From Chrysoporthe austroafricana (Eukaryota > Ascomycota > Sordariomycetes > Diaporthales > Cryphonectriaceae): DNA of 64,000 nucleotides. A program made the translations under genes and the position numbers. Location: positions 1,240,001 to 1,304,000 of the forward strand of contig JYIP02000003.1 in NCBI GenBank assembly GCA_001051155.2, written 5' to 3'. Numbering within the stretch: the stretch's first letter is position 1; each line of letters begins with the position of its first letter. The notes beneath the pieces are model-generated. The model was not told the DNA's origin. It made no database searches and saw only the letters and a list, made by a program, of their open reading frames with translations. Of this stretch, positions 32,254 to 43,450 are shown piece after piece.

Positions 32254-32802
32254 ATGAAGGAAGATCCACTTGCACTTCAGACTTCCCACCCGTGTTACCC
32301 GAATGGGTACCAGCAAACAAAGCCTTCCGTGGATGAGCTTGACCCACCCCCGGTATACACCCCAAGCACCAGTCCTCGCATCGCAACCACAGCGACCGTC
32401 TCGTCGATCTCCAATGACATCCCAACACCGACAACGACCAGCGACTGGGGCGAGACACCCCTACCAGACCATGACTGGCGATCGCAGCCGCTCCCGCAAG
32501 GGCCAAAGCCCTCAGCGCCGAGCCCTCCCGGCAGGGTCCCCGATCCCTACGTCCCGCAGCCTGAGATGACCACCTCGCTCGGTACTGATGAGCACCCCTG
32601 GGACAAGTACGAAGAACAGGCCGGATGCTGTTTTAGCGACACGGGAGGCTGCTGCTTCAGTCGCCGAGGCGGGTGTTGTTTCAGCGATACGGAGGGGTGC
32701 TGTTTCTCGCAGAGCCGAGGCTGCTGCTTCAGCAGTAATGGGGGTTGCTGTTTCAGCAACGATGGCGGGGGCTGTTTCTCGTGTTCACCCGTACGTCTGT
32801 AG
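32254..32802 (+). CDS. Proline-rich protein with tandem GCCFS cysteine repeats
   Basis: The protein is 182 aa, or 180 if a 3' intron is used. The first two thirds are Pro/Ser/Thr-rich and unstructured, with PPVY at residues 32-35, a PPxY motif of the kind bound by WW domains of Rsp5/NEDD4 ubiquitin ligases. From residue 124 the sequence turns into seven tandem units of 7-9 residues: six GCCFS cores separated by DTG, RRG, DTE, QSR, SNG and NDGG, then GCFSCSP. There is no signal peptide or clear membrane helix. The cysteine pairs could bind metal, be palmitoylated or attach to membranes like CYSTM proteins; none of this is shown. A GTACGT donor directly after SCSP and a CATAG acceptor at 32858 could replace the last two codons so that the protein ends GQR (stop at 32870). 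I know no named family. Confidence 0.65.
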   Translation: MKEDPLALQTSHPCYPNGYQQTKPSVDELDPPPVYTPSTSPRIATTATVSSISNDIPTPTTTSDWGETPLPDHDWRSQPLPQGPKPSAPSPPGRVPDPYVPQPEMTTSLGTDEHPWDKYEEQAGCCFSDTGGCCFSRRGGCCFSDTEGCCFSQSRGCCFSSNGGCCFSNDGGGCFSCSPVRL

Positions 32803-33822
32803 TCCTGATGCTAGCATTGGCTTGTGCTTGTGCTGAATCGATGTGCTTTGGTGCATAGGGGCAAAGATAAGCAGGCTTTAGGCTGTGCTGGCGGTCACCG
32901 ATTGCACTTGTGAACGTTGACTCTGGCAGTGAGCCCGCCGTGCCCACGCCATCGGGATCCGCCAGCATGATGTGGGAGACGCGAACAATATCGACTTGCC
33001 ATGCCCCGTGTGTCACCTCACATACAATAAGGAGACAATTCAGGAAGAAATAAGGAGGCATGATTAAGGGTCTTCAGGCTGGACTCTATTCAAGGCCGGA
33101 ACGGACGCATCGAAGATATATTACCTTTCAGGGTCCCAGTATCGGTCTGAAGGTCATTGTATTGGTAGAACTTTGGTTGAGGAGTCCATCGTGCCATCTA
33201 GATCCTCAGCTTTAGATATCACAAAGGAAATGCAATGTGATAGGGAGGGCAAGAGGGCCTAAGAATCAACGCTTCAGAGGACTAGGGAAGCTCACGGCCA
33301 CATGAAGAAGGACGCAAGGGATTAAGGCCAATGAAGCCTAGTTTTGGGATTGCGTAGCCGCTGGAAGGAGTCTTTTCATTCAAGAATCTTGAGAAGACGG
33401 CGGAGCATATACTCACGTGGCCTTGACGAAGCCTAATATGCCGTGCGTCTTTCTAGACGTTTGCAAGGTCTTTTCGGGGAGTTTTTGTCTATGCCCCCCA
33501 TTTCTCATTCTTGAAAGCCCTCAGAGACAGAAATTGGATTTTTTGACCTTAAGTTGCAATCTGGTAATGTCGCGCTGTCGTCCTTTCCGACCTTCTATTA
33601 CATGGCGATCACAATCTAAACAAGGCCAGCGCAAGCGCACGAGGTAGCTTCCATTGGCTGTGCCAGTGGAAACATAGTTATTCTAACTGTTTCAATATAT
33701 ACTCATTCCATAGCGTAGCAATGCGACAAACGTCTTCCGTTGCTCTCTTTTCGAGACGACCACCACGAATCCACCCAGTCCAACCCTCCTACATCAGCTT
33801 GCAGTTTGTGTACATCTTATGC
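32803..33822. other. Intergenic, nothing recognised
   Basis: It holds the 3' flanks of two convergent genes, with no gene or repeat I can support. Base composition is near 50% GC. Confidence 0.6.
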
Positions 33823-34554
33823 TTAGGACTTCTTAGGCTTGGGAAAGTCGACATTACTGCCGGTCACCTTTCTCAGACTGATGAGCTCCGCGTCCGTGAT
33901 GCCAGCGCCCGTAGCATTCCAGCCAACCGACCAAAGCCCATCGATGGAGGTGTTGACAGCATACCACTGAGTTTCCAGCGTGCCATCGATGTTGACCATG
34001 GCGGTTGTGCCGTAAAACTTAAAACCGGTAGTGATAATATCGCTCGTGGATACGTTGCTGACACCTTCCTTGTAAAAGCCTATAGGCCCGTAGCCTACAG
34101 GTACGTAGAAAAGCGATTCCGACCATGAGGAGTCGTCGACGGTGAGCGGGTTGGCAATCCACTCCGTTGAGTCGGTAGAGTCTTTTTCTAGCAGGGAAAG
34201 TGAGACTTCAGTATTGGAGGAGACGTGCATTGACGAGACTTAGACATACCGAAGACCACATAGCTTGCTGTGTAGTTGACCTTCACAGGATCGGCGATGT
34301 AAGCGTAGCCTATCAAGATCCCAAAGTGAGTTAGAGTTCTGAAACGGTGGCCGTTCGAAGGGTGGCTATCATGCAGACGTACCAGCGTAGTAGAAAACTG
34401 GAAATCCGCCGATTTCTGTATTTTGGTCTGATCCATATGCAAAGAGGCTGAAGTTGCTGCTGCTGCTTGAGCGATAGACCAAGTTGCTTGGAGCAGCGAG
34501 CACGCCAGTAATGGCACCGCAGAGAGCCGTGAGGGCCACGAGGTATCTGGACAT
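33823..34554 (-). CDS. Small secreted glycoprotein of unknown function
   Basis: Three exons read 34554-34383, 34309-34250 and 34187-33823, giving 198 aa. A signal peptide is clear (MSRYLVALTALCGAITGVLA, with cleavage near AAP). The mature part carries several N-glycosylation sequons (NFS, NYT, NVS, NTS, NAT) and is rich in Tyr, Gly and Ser with a mainly beta-strand look (FPVFYYAGYAYIADPV, FYVPVGYGPIGFY). Mature cysteines are absent, unlike typical disulfide-rich effectors. Both introns start GTACGT or GTATGT and end TAG. I recognise no family. It is transcribed divergently from the laccase, 1.83 kb away, so a shared regulatory region is possible. Confidence 0.75.
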
Positions 34555-36386
34555 CTTGAGTAAGCAGACGGAGGACGTAGAATATAGATGTAAAGATGCT
34601 AATAATGATATTTGCGACGCAGTCAACGAGATAGAGAAGGCAAGTTCGTATTTCACAGTTTTGAGGAGAAGAGACCAGTGGAGGGAGGAGTAAATAAACG
34701 GCCAATCTGCCACTACGCGCGGTGGTTGAAGTCATATACTTCCTATCAGTGACAGCCTTGTGGGCAAAAACAAGACTTTATTTCCATATTTGGAGTGCCT
34801 CCCACATTCCGATATCACTATATGGAAAGTTCCACTTCGAGCCTTGAACCTTGCAACTCAGCCTCGCGAGCGGGACTGAGATCGAGTAAGGCTGTGATGA
34901 CTCGTCATCCGTCGCGCGTGGGCTCCCCGCTGTGTGTGACCCACAATCACCTTTAATTAAAGCTTACCGAGCCATAGGTTACTATTGCACCATACTTGCT
35001 GCTGAAACTAAACTCTACGAATAGTATATATCAGCTTTGATCATGATTCGTGTTGTGCAAACGTGATCGTTCTTGCCCTGATCAGGTAATTATTTTAGTC
35101 TTACTCCTCTCTAACTACGTACGCAATGCGAGCGATACCGCTGGATGACGACTCATGGACCCAAACCAGGGGGAACTCGAGGCGGAGGGAAACAGAAGAG
35201 TGGATCGCCCGTTTCTATTATTGGCGCGAACCCAACGGAATTCAAGGAATCGCTGAAGTTCCAGGAGCAATGTAGTTTAAGATAGTATGGCGGACTTGGT
35301 ATGAGCCTTCCGTCACTGCCCCTTGCTGTATTGATATAGTACCTAGATATTCCTTTCGAATTCGTGCAGTCCACCTGACCAGGAAAATTGGCTGCTCACG
35401 CGAATTTTCTCTGGTGAACAGAATTCTATGTTCGAGATATCATTAGGCACGATGTGAAGCTCGCCGACTTACCAGCAAACTTGTGGGGAACACCAAGGAT
35501 CCCGCTGGAAAAGGCGTCATGGAACATCCCTGTGCCAATCCAGGGGCAGAATAAGTGATGAACTATTCTTGCCATGTATTTGGTAGACTTGTTTCCTTGT
35601 TTCTGTTCATCTTGTCTTGTAAATCGGGGACTTCAAGGTTTATCCTGTTTGATGGCCTTAATACGCATTGCTTTTGGAGAAAAGAGAAGAAAGGCAAAAA
35701 GCGCAGATCATGCGAAGGTGCGCGCAAAGACCACGTAAGCACCGGACAGCTATCTACGATGCTGACTATGATTTGTTCTGATGGTCAGTGCTCTTGCACT
35801 GAAATTCAGGTGCAATTATTAGATGTATCACATAAAGCCAGTGCTATTGTACAATTTTCTTTGGCGACTAGCTTATATAATCAAAGCTGCTTACTAGTAC
35901 CTATCGGGAATTCGTCCCTGCCAAGACTTCTAGGAATTTTGTATATGCTGATGTCAGTGAGTGGGCCAAGAAGGCCCCGCAAAGGGGGGCATACGAGAAA
36001 CTCGGGATGTGGATTGTAACTCAGCTTGAGTGCTTAACAAGGATGCTTAATTCTGAGCCTCAATATTGGCGCAGCAGCTGACGAACAAACATTCGACGCC
36101 AAACCAAGGCGCCTAGTGAACAGATGCGAGTCAGTCTGCGATACATTTAGAAGAGACCACGAGACTCAAGCTCAGGGTAAATTGATGGATCCATAATAGA
36201 ATACTGGGCGGTAGCAAATGTTTAGTGCGGAATCAGTATATATCGCGAGCTTCGTTGAGGTGAAAGTCCTGATCTTTCATTGTCTCTCCCCATCCTATCA
36301 TCCACCTTCCTTCCTCTCGCATATCTAGATATAACCATTGGCTTTCGTTGTCTCTTCACACTCTTTCATACAACACGTTCTTCACA
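34555..36386. other. AT-rich divergent intergenic region upstream of laccase
   Basis: This is the 1.8 kb region upstream of both the secreted-protein gene and the laccase. A CAGTATATATCG TATA box at about 36234-36245 lies 145 bp upstream of the laccase ATG. A CT-rich leader (36271-36320) follows. A 154-codon plus-strand frame at 35555-36019 has no recognisable features and is probably spurious. Confidence 0.6.
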
Positions 36387-38300
36387 ATGCTGAGATCCTT
36401 AGCTCTGGCCGTGTCGGTCATTGGCCTTGCGTCGGCAAGCCCGTTCCATAATAGTGAACTTTTGCCAAAACGCGACAATTCAACATCAACCTGTAGCGGC
36501 AACACCGCTTCCACTCGTTCGGAATGGTGCGATTACTCGATCGACACAGACTACTACGAAACAGCCCCTGATACTGGAGTCACCCGCGAGTACTGGGTAA
36601 GTGACGCCATTCTTCCCAATACGTTAGTCCTAACCTTGACTGACTTGGCTGAAAGTTTGAACTCACCGATGTCACGGTGGCCCCTGATGGCATCGAGCGG
36701 TCTGCTATGGCAATAAATGGCTCAATACCAGGACCTACTATCATTGCAGACTGGGGAGATACTGTCAAGGTCCATGTCACCAACTCACTATCAACGAGTA
36801 CGAACGGCACGTCGATTCATTGGCATGGAATCAGACAGAATTACACCAACCAGAACGACGGTGTGGTGTCAATCACACAGTGTCCAACCCCTCCCGGGTC
36901 ATCTATCACGTATGTGACATTCCGAAGCACCTTTCCGTTCAATACATAATCTGGATAGGACAGAAGACACTCCTTTCAATCATGTCTCAAGACTCTCAAT
37001 TTCGTCTTCTTTTATGGCGATTGCTAACAGTAAAACGTTGAATAGTTACGAATGGAAGGCTGTCCAATATGGCTCCAGCTGGTACCACTCCCACTTCGCG
37101 TTGCAAGCTTGGGAAGGCGTATTTGGTGGCATCGTCATCAACGGCCCTGCAACAGCAGACTATGATGAGGACCTCGGCCATCTTTTCCTTAACGACTGGG
37201 ATCATCAGACCGTGGACGAGCTTTACATCAGCGCTGAGACAAATGGTCCTCCGACCCTAGACACTGGCCTCATTAATGGCACCAATGTCTGGACAGATGA
37301 TTCCGACGTGACTACTGGCTACCGATGGAACACCACCTTTTCAGAAGGAACCTCGTACCGCCTTCGATTGGTAAACGCGGCTGTGGACACCCATTTCAAG
37401 TTCTCCATCGACAACCATACTTTGGAAGTCATTGCAATGGACCTTGTCCCGATTACGCCCTTCAACACCACCATTTTGAGCATTGGCATGGGTCAACGGT
37501 ACGATGTCATAATCCGCACCAGCGGAATGTCGAGCATCGCAGAGAACTTCTGGTTGAGGGCTATCCCGCAGGAGGCCTGCTCGGACAATGACAACAGCGA
37601 CAACATTAAGGGCATTATTTCCTACGGCACCGTCGACACCCCTACGACGAGCGCCTATGATTACACCGATTCTTGCGCCGACGAAGACTCTTCCAATCTT
37701 GTCCCTTATATCTCCAAGACGGTCTCGACAGAGACCTGGAGCCTGGATGAGGAAACCACCGTTGCCACGAACACAGATGGCTATTTCAGGTGGTACCTGA
37801 ACGAGACCACAATGTCCGTGGACTGGGCGGATCCTTCACTGCTGCAGATCTACGAGGGAAACACCACCTGGGCCACGGACGATGCTGTCGTCACGCTGGA
37901 TGCGAGCAATGAGTGGGCGTACGTGGTGATCGAGACAACCGTCGCCGTCCCGCATCCCATCCACCTGCACGGCTTTGACTTCTTCGTCCTCGCGACGGGG
38001 ACTGGCACCTACTCGTCCGACAGCGTCACTCTGAATCTGGATAACCCTCCCCGCCGGGACACCGCCATGCTCCCGTCTTCCGGATACCTCGTCCTGGCCT
38101 TCGAGACTGACAATCCGGGAGCGTGGCTTATGCATTGCCATATTGGCTGGCACACATCTGAGGGCTTCGCGATGCAGTGGATCGTGGACCAGGACGCGAT
38201 CACGGACTTGATTGACTATGACGCTCTGAACAGCACTTGCGCTGCCTGGGAGACCTACGCGGCGGAGAACGGCGTTGTGGAGGATGACTCTGGAGTTTAA
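36387..38300 (+). CDS. Secreted laccase (ascomycete multicopper oxidase)
   Basis: Three exons (36387-36596, 36656-36909, 37046-38300) give 572 aa. A signal peptide of about 17 residues is followed by a short propeptide ending LLPKR, a Kex2-type site at residues 28-29. All four copper motifs are present: HWHG (125-128), YHSH (168-171), HPIHLHG (458-464) and HCHIGWH (518-524). The residue at the axial position of the type-1 copper is Phe529, the state usually linked to high redox potential. The protein stops exactly at DSGV, like the mature DSGL plug of ascomycete laccases that sits in the trinuclear copper channel, so no C-terminal extension needs removal. It oxidises phenols with reduction of O2 to water, outside the cell. 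Possible roles are lignin or humic phenol oxidation, pigment formation or detoxification. Introns carry GTAAGT and GTATGT donors. Confidence 0.94.
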
Positions 38301-39170
38301 ATTAGGAGCCACATGACATCCAGGCGAAGTTGATCAATCTCGGTCCGGGGAGGGGGGGCATAGAAAATAGAAGCCAATTTTATACTTAAATCTAAGAATT
38401 ATAGCAATTTCTAAAGGCCGCCTATAGCCAGACATAAACAGAATGAAAACAAGCTAAATTTGTACTCAAGATTAAAACCAAAAGCTACTGTAGCGGAATA
38501 AAGATTCGATGACGCCTATGAAGAGTGAGAGGGTTGTGATGGTGAAAGACCCGCATCGGGATACTGTGGTCTTTGCCAGGCATAGAGGGAGACTACGGTC
38601 GAGGGTTGTAATCCCTGAAAGTAATATCGCCTCATGGTCAAGTTGAGTTCATTCTTAGATCTCGCATCGAGCCTTTGCCCCACGGATTACACGTGGAGTA
38701 GACCAAGACTGAATGTTGGAACAGAGTTGTCCAATTGCCGTCCTATTTGGCAAGACGGCCCTGACCATAGTAATGTCTAAGTGAGAAGCAGAAAACATGG
38801 GATGTTCATTCCGCTTTGACACTTGTACCTTCTGACGCAGGTGCTAGCAATTGATCTCACAGAGACGAGGCGCATTCTGGCCACCTGAGCAGATTAAAAT
38901 AGCCTACAAAAGTCAGACCGCGCCAATGTACTGCAGTGGCCATTTCTCTCCAAGCACATCGTCGCCGTCTGAGCTTTGATGATGGTGGGTGAGGCCTGCA
39001 TTGATCATCTTGACTTGATAAAATACCTGCCTGGGCTGAGGGTTATGTAGGAGAAGAAGAGACTTTGATATAAACTGATTCTTCAACAACTTAGCCCGAA
39101 GGGCTTCGGGGCGAATGCTGAATAGATGCTGCTATCCCGCAGAGACGTCTTATGCTCCGCCGTGCTGATC
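38301..39170. other. Intergenic, nothing recognised
   Basis: AT-rich 3' flanks of convergent genes. A short perfect hairpin, CCCGAA-GGGC-TTCGGG, lies near 39094-39110. No gene was seen. Confidence 0.55.
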
Positions 39171-39708
39171 CTAGCTCGAGTCCACAAACTCATCCAGCTT
39201 CTTCTCATCGTAGACCTCGGCCTCAACTAGCTTGAACCAAGCCTGCAGCCTCATCAGCACAGAATCCCAGGGAAGGAGAAGAAGGAGGTCCGGTGCGTGC
39301 GCGGAGGACTCACCCCATCTGGCGTCACCTTGTAAAGCGTGGGCAAGGCGGGGACGCCGAACTTCCGCCAGGCGTTGTCGGGATTCCTCCACCTGGGCAG
39401 CACCACCAGACGGTCAGCGACGGCCGGTGCAATAGTAAGATGAGTTGCCCCGCGAGAACCGCCGGCCCGCGCGGGACGGCGGCTGCTACTCACGTCTGTC
39501 TGTCGCCGGCGTAGTGGATGCCCAGGCGGTGCGCAGGCCCGTCCTGGGGGAACTTCTTGTTGATCAGTGGCTCTGCCGCTATGCAGTCGCCGCACCAGCT
39601 CTTGCCATCGACGATGCTGGCATAGACAATGAGGAACTGCGGGGTTTTGGTGGCAGCGGCTTGCGTGGCAGCGGCGTCCGCTATGGCTTGAGGGTCGGTC
39701 GGAGACAT
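39171..39708 (-). CDS. TRP14/TXNDC17-like thioredoxin-fold protein
   Basis: Three exons read 39708-39494, 39392-39314 and 39242-39171, giving 121 aa, the usual size for this family. The active-site motif is WCGDC at residues 38-42; human TRP14 has WCPDC at the same place. It follows the SIVDGKSW segment that marks TXNDC17-type proteins and sets them apart from ordinary WCGPC thioredoxins. GVPALPTLYK holds the cis-proline of the fold, and the C-terminal helix ends KKLDEFVDSS. There is no targeting signal, so it should be cytosolic, reducing small disulfides, cystine or peroxiredoxin-type partners with electrons from thioredoxin reductase. The start is the first ATG, and splicing is in frame throughout. 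Confidence 0.88.
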
Positions 39709-40407
39709 GATTCTGGGCGGGAAGGGGGGGGGAGACTTGAAAGCCACTTGAGGAATAAGGGAGCTCTATAGTCTTGGGTCTGCTTGGAACCGGAAACTCT
39801 GAGCGAACACGGGCGGCGCTTGAGATTTGCTGCCGCGCCCGGATCCCCAGGGCAGAGGACGTCAAAAGGGTTAGGGTTGTGTTGTGCTCTGCAATTCAAT
39901 TACCACCCAAACGCCTACCCTCGTATCGACGTATCGTCCGGGCAAAAATCAACGTGCACGCCGCAGTCAAATTATGACGGTGAGGTTCGATAGGTTTTCA
40001 TGATATTCCATTATTATCAGCGATTCAGTCTACCCATTGAAGTATCCTGACCGAAGCTCCGCTCAAGCAGACCAATTCAAGACCGAAATATTTTCGATGC
40101 CAGCCAAATATGACCTGCTTGCGCCTAGGTGCAAACGCATTTGAGCCCGTGACTATAATACAGCAAATGATTCTCCAAGTGCCAAATCCATCGCACTGCT
40201 TACCCGCTCAAATATTAAAGTAAATTCACCTGAGTGGCGACCTTCGTGGTCTCACCTCTCCTCTCCTCATATCGTAGTCACTAAGACACACCATTGAAGC
40301 TAGAAGAAAGGAAAAAGAAGAAAAAAATTATACCGACTTTGGTAGTAGGAGACGAACACCGCTAAGCCCTTGAATCTTTTTCTTTTGTGTGTTATTGAAT
40401 GGGCCTA
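39709..40407. other. Intergenic, nothing recognised
   Basis: It holds the upstream region of the TRP14-like gene and the 3' flank of the centrosomin-motif gene. No gene or RNA was seen. Confidence 0.55.
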
Positions 40408-43400
40408 CTACGACCCGCCGTGTTTGAGACTCGTCATCCTGCCAAGGTTGAACCACCTCCTCCCATGGGCTTGATTTGGCTGGGCGGACGTAGCTTCCTG
40501 ATCGACGTTCTGATAGGTACCTTGCGTTAGAGGGGCCCCACCATCTTGACCGGCCATCACTCTGCTTAGACCGGCGCCCAGACCTGGGCCAGAAGAGGTC
40601 AGCTTGTTGGACATGTCAGCACGGGTGGTGATAGCAGCGGTGTTGCCCCGTTCCTCATCGCAGACTTGTATATCCACGGATACTCTTGGTGCCCTCTTTC
40701 GCATGATCGGCGGCGGAGTAGCAGATGCCTCGTCATGCACCTGGTCACTTCGATGCTCCCAAGCAGGCACACCCACCGTAGACGGCGAAACATCCTTGTT
40801 CGCGGGTGGAGGAAATGGTGAGCTGGCAGCTGGCACTGAGGCTGACTGTTGGGGATGAACGGTTGTAGATCCTATTGATCGACGGAATAGGTTGGTGATG
40901 CCCCTACTACGAGGACGAGTCGCTCCCTGTGGCTGACTTGCATTTGGAGGGTAGTGTCTCTTCTGTGCAGAGTTGTCCTGCTGCTGATGCTGCGGTTGTG
41001 AAGGTGTAGTCGGGGTTTGGTTGTAGGAGTTGGAAACATGATACCCGTTTGCATTCGGACTGCTAGCCACGTGCCCTGATATGGATCTGTTGCGGTTTGT
41101 ATCAAGGTTGTAGCGTTTGCCTGACAATCCTTGATGTCGCGCTGTCCTGGATGTACCTGGAGCCGACGTACGAGCTTGGAGGCTGGAGCTTCGGTGAGGA
41201 GCAGACGGTGGTGCCACAGCACCGCCATCGGGTCGCGGCGAGCTCGCACCAGCCAGTCCCGAACCGAAGAGTCCTGCCTCAGGTTGGGACAGCGAGTCGC
41301 CAAGCTGGTCCAATGTGGGAGCGAGAGGAGCACCAGCACCCAGATACCCATTGCCACCCAGAGCCCCGAACATATCGTTTGACTGCCAGCCCTCGTCGCT
41401 GGACGGGAAGGCGAACAGGTCTGGCGGATCTCGGCTCGAGTACGTCTGAGACGGGCCGAATCTGGTCGGTGGCCTTGCTGTACCACCTCGACTGGGTTGA
41501 AGGCCTTCCTTCATCCAGTAGTCAAAGCTAGAGGCCTCAGAACAGACATCATCAGCATCGCTACAAGAATCCCAGTCGTTCTTGTGTCGGGATAGCGTAG
41601 TCTCATCCGCAGATCGAGGTCGTCGTAGGACGGGAAGGCGGTGCTCATAGTAAGCCGCCGTTGACGTATCCTTTCTACCAGTGAAAGCAGTGATCGAAGG
41701 TGGTTGCGCAATATCGGCAGGTTTGAATCGCCAGTGGCCCGGCTCGTCTTGGTCCTTGTGATCGACCGTCAGGCGAGAGAGGGGAGGATACGTTGTCCCG
41801 TTTGCAGTGTGGCTATAACGCGGCGTATCATCGGATATCTGACTATGACTCAACATTGAGCTCGTCATTGTGTCCGGCGTTGGGGGAAGCCCATGGTGAT
41901 TCGAGGCTGGATCAGCAGCGATGACTTTCCGAGTTGGTCTGTCTCTGTCATTCCGAACCCTCAACAAATTTGGTGGTTTGGAGGGCTTCACGGTTGCCGA
42001 CCTCTCAACCTCCATGCGTAAGCGGCCGGAGTGTAAATCAGAATATTTCAAAGACGGTGAACTCTCCAGCTTTTCCAACTTTCTAAGGGGTGATGTCGTA
42101 TCTCCATTCTCGATCGCCTCCTTCGCGCCGTCTCGACCCCCTAGACCCTCATTTTCTTGGAGCTTGCTGGGTGCCAAAACTTTAGATGGCATCGATATGC
42201 TCCGCTGGCCATTGCCTGGCAGCCAGCTTGGATTCCCTTGTGGAATATTAGGTGCCGATGAGCTATCGTGATTCGCGCCCATACCGTAAATGCTGAGGAA
42301 GGAGGTTTCGCTTAAGACGCTCATGCTGGGACTCACGTAGCCGTTGTTATCCAGTCTGGAGTCCGTCTTGGACAAGCTCAGTAGACTAGTCTGAGTGCCA
42401 AGATAAACATTGCGCAGGTTCTCTGTGTTTTCTGTACGTTCCGACAGAAAGCTGGGCATCCGAGCAAGGCGTTTGTCGTTAGGTGCTGGCTCGTCCTGTG
42501 AGTTTTGTGTCTCATCGTGCTTGGTGAGTGACGTAGACTCTAAACGGTCGAGCTTGGCGCTTGAAGCCCCCCCATCGGCGTCGAGCTGTCGGACCATCTC
42601 CCTCTCCCGTAGTAACAACTCAATCCGGGCCTCGAGGGAGACGATCATCTGGACAGCTTCCTCGATAGCCTTGTCCCTCTTATCTAATTCCTGAATCAAG
42701 CCCTCGCAAGCCTGCCTCGCGGTCTCCTTTTCTGCCTCCAGAGTTTCGACCTTTTCCTCCAAGGCGGCCTGACGACCCCGCCTGTGGAAGAGTTCAAGCT
42801 TCAGATCAAAGTTTTGTTTGTGTAAAGTCGACATGGTCTGTTCAACAACATGTCAGCATGTCACAGGTCGGAATACGACCTCTCCACGCCAAAGAAATAC
42901 GAACCTGTTCCATCTCCTTCAATGCCGGGCCCTGCTTCTTGCCGTCACCAGAACCGTCCGGAGTAAAGTCACTGGGCTTCCCGTCGGCCGTAGCAGAGCG
43001 TGTGGGTGTCGCTACAGCAGACTTTGGCTCGGTCGTTGGGCCCATCTCGCCGGCCAGCCTGGTCAGGTTCCGCTGGATCTCGGATCTCCTCTCGCGCTGA
43101 AGCTTTTCCTGGAGAAGTGCAGAGTGTGGGCCTTGCTGAGAACTGTGCTGGGAGTCCTTAACGGAGCTCTTGGACACGGGAGTCGGAGGCCGGTCACCAC
43201 TCATAGAGCCTATGGAGCCCTTCCGATGGGCCTGGCGAGAGGTGAGGGGTGGATGGGCGTGCCGTAGACCTGGAGAAGAAGATCTACTCTGCGGGGCCTC
43301 GGGGCCAGGTTGAGACGCCATCTTCGAGGAGGGATATCTGGTGCTGGAACGCGAGGGTGGGTGCGATAGGGAAGTTTGCGAGCTTTTAGAAGATCGGGGA

Positions 43401-43450
43401 CGGTCAGAACGGGAAGCCCGAGGGCTTTGACCATTGATTGTGTTCGGCAT
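40408..43450 (-). CDS. Centrosomin N-terminal motif (Cnn_1N/CM1-like) coiled-coil protein
   Basis: Two exons (43450-42905 and 42837-40408, with a 67-nt intron) give 991 aa. The start MPNTINGQSPR has a strong initiation context (CCGCCACCATGCC). Residues 1-175 are Ser/Pro-rich and disordered. At about 176-215, across the splice joint, is LKEMEQTMSTLHKQNFDLKL followed by ELFHRR, the centrosomin motif 1 that in Mto1/Pcp1/Cnn proteins contacts the gamma-tubulin complex. A coiled coil follows to about 275. The remaining 700 residues are low-complexity and disordered, ending in a basic WFNLGRMTSLKHG. A role at microtubule-organising centres (spindle pole body or septa) follows from the motif, not from direct evidence. 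The long disordered tail differs from the mostly coiled Mto1/ApsB type. Confidence 0.8.

Noticed and set aside
35555..36019. 154-codon frame upstream of the laccase
   Set aside because: It is AT-rich, has no homology that I recognise, and sits in the laccase promoter region.
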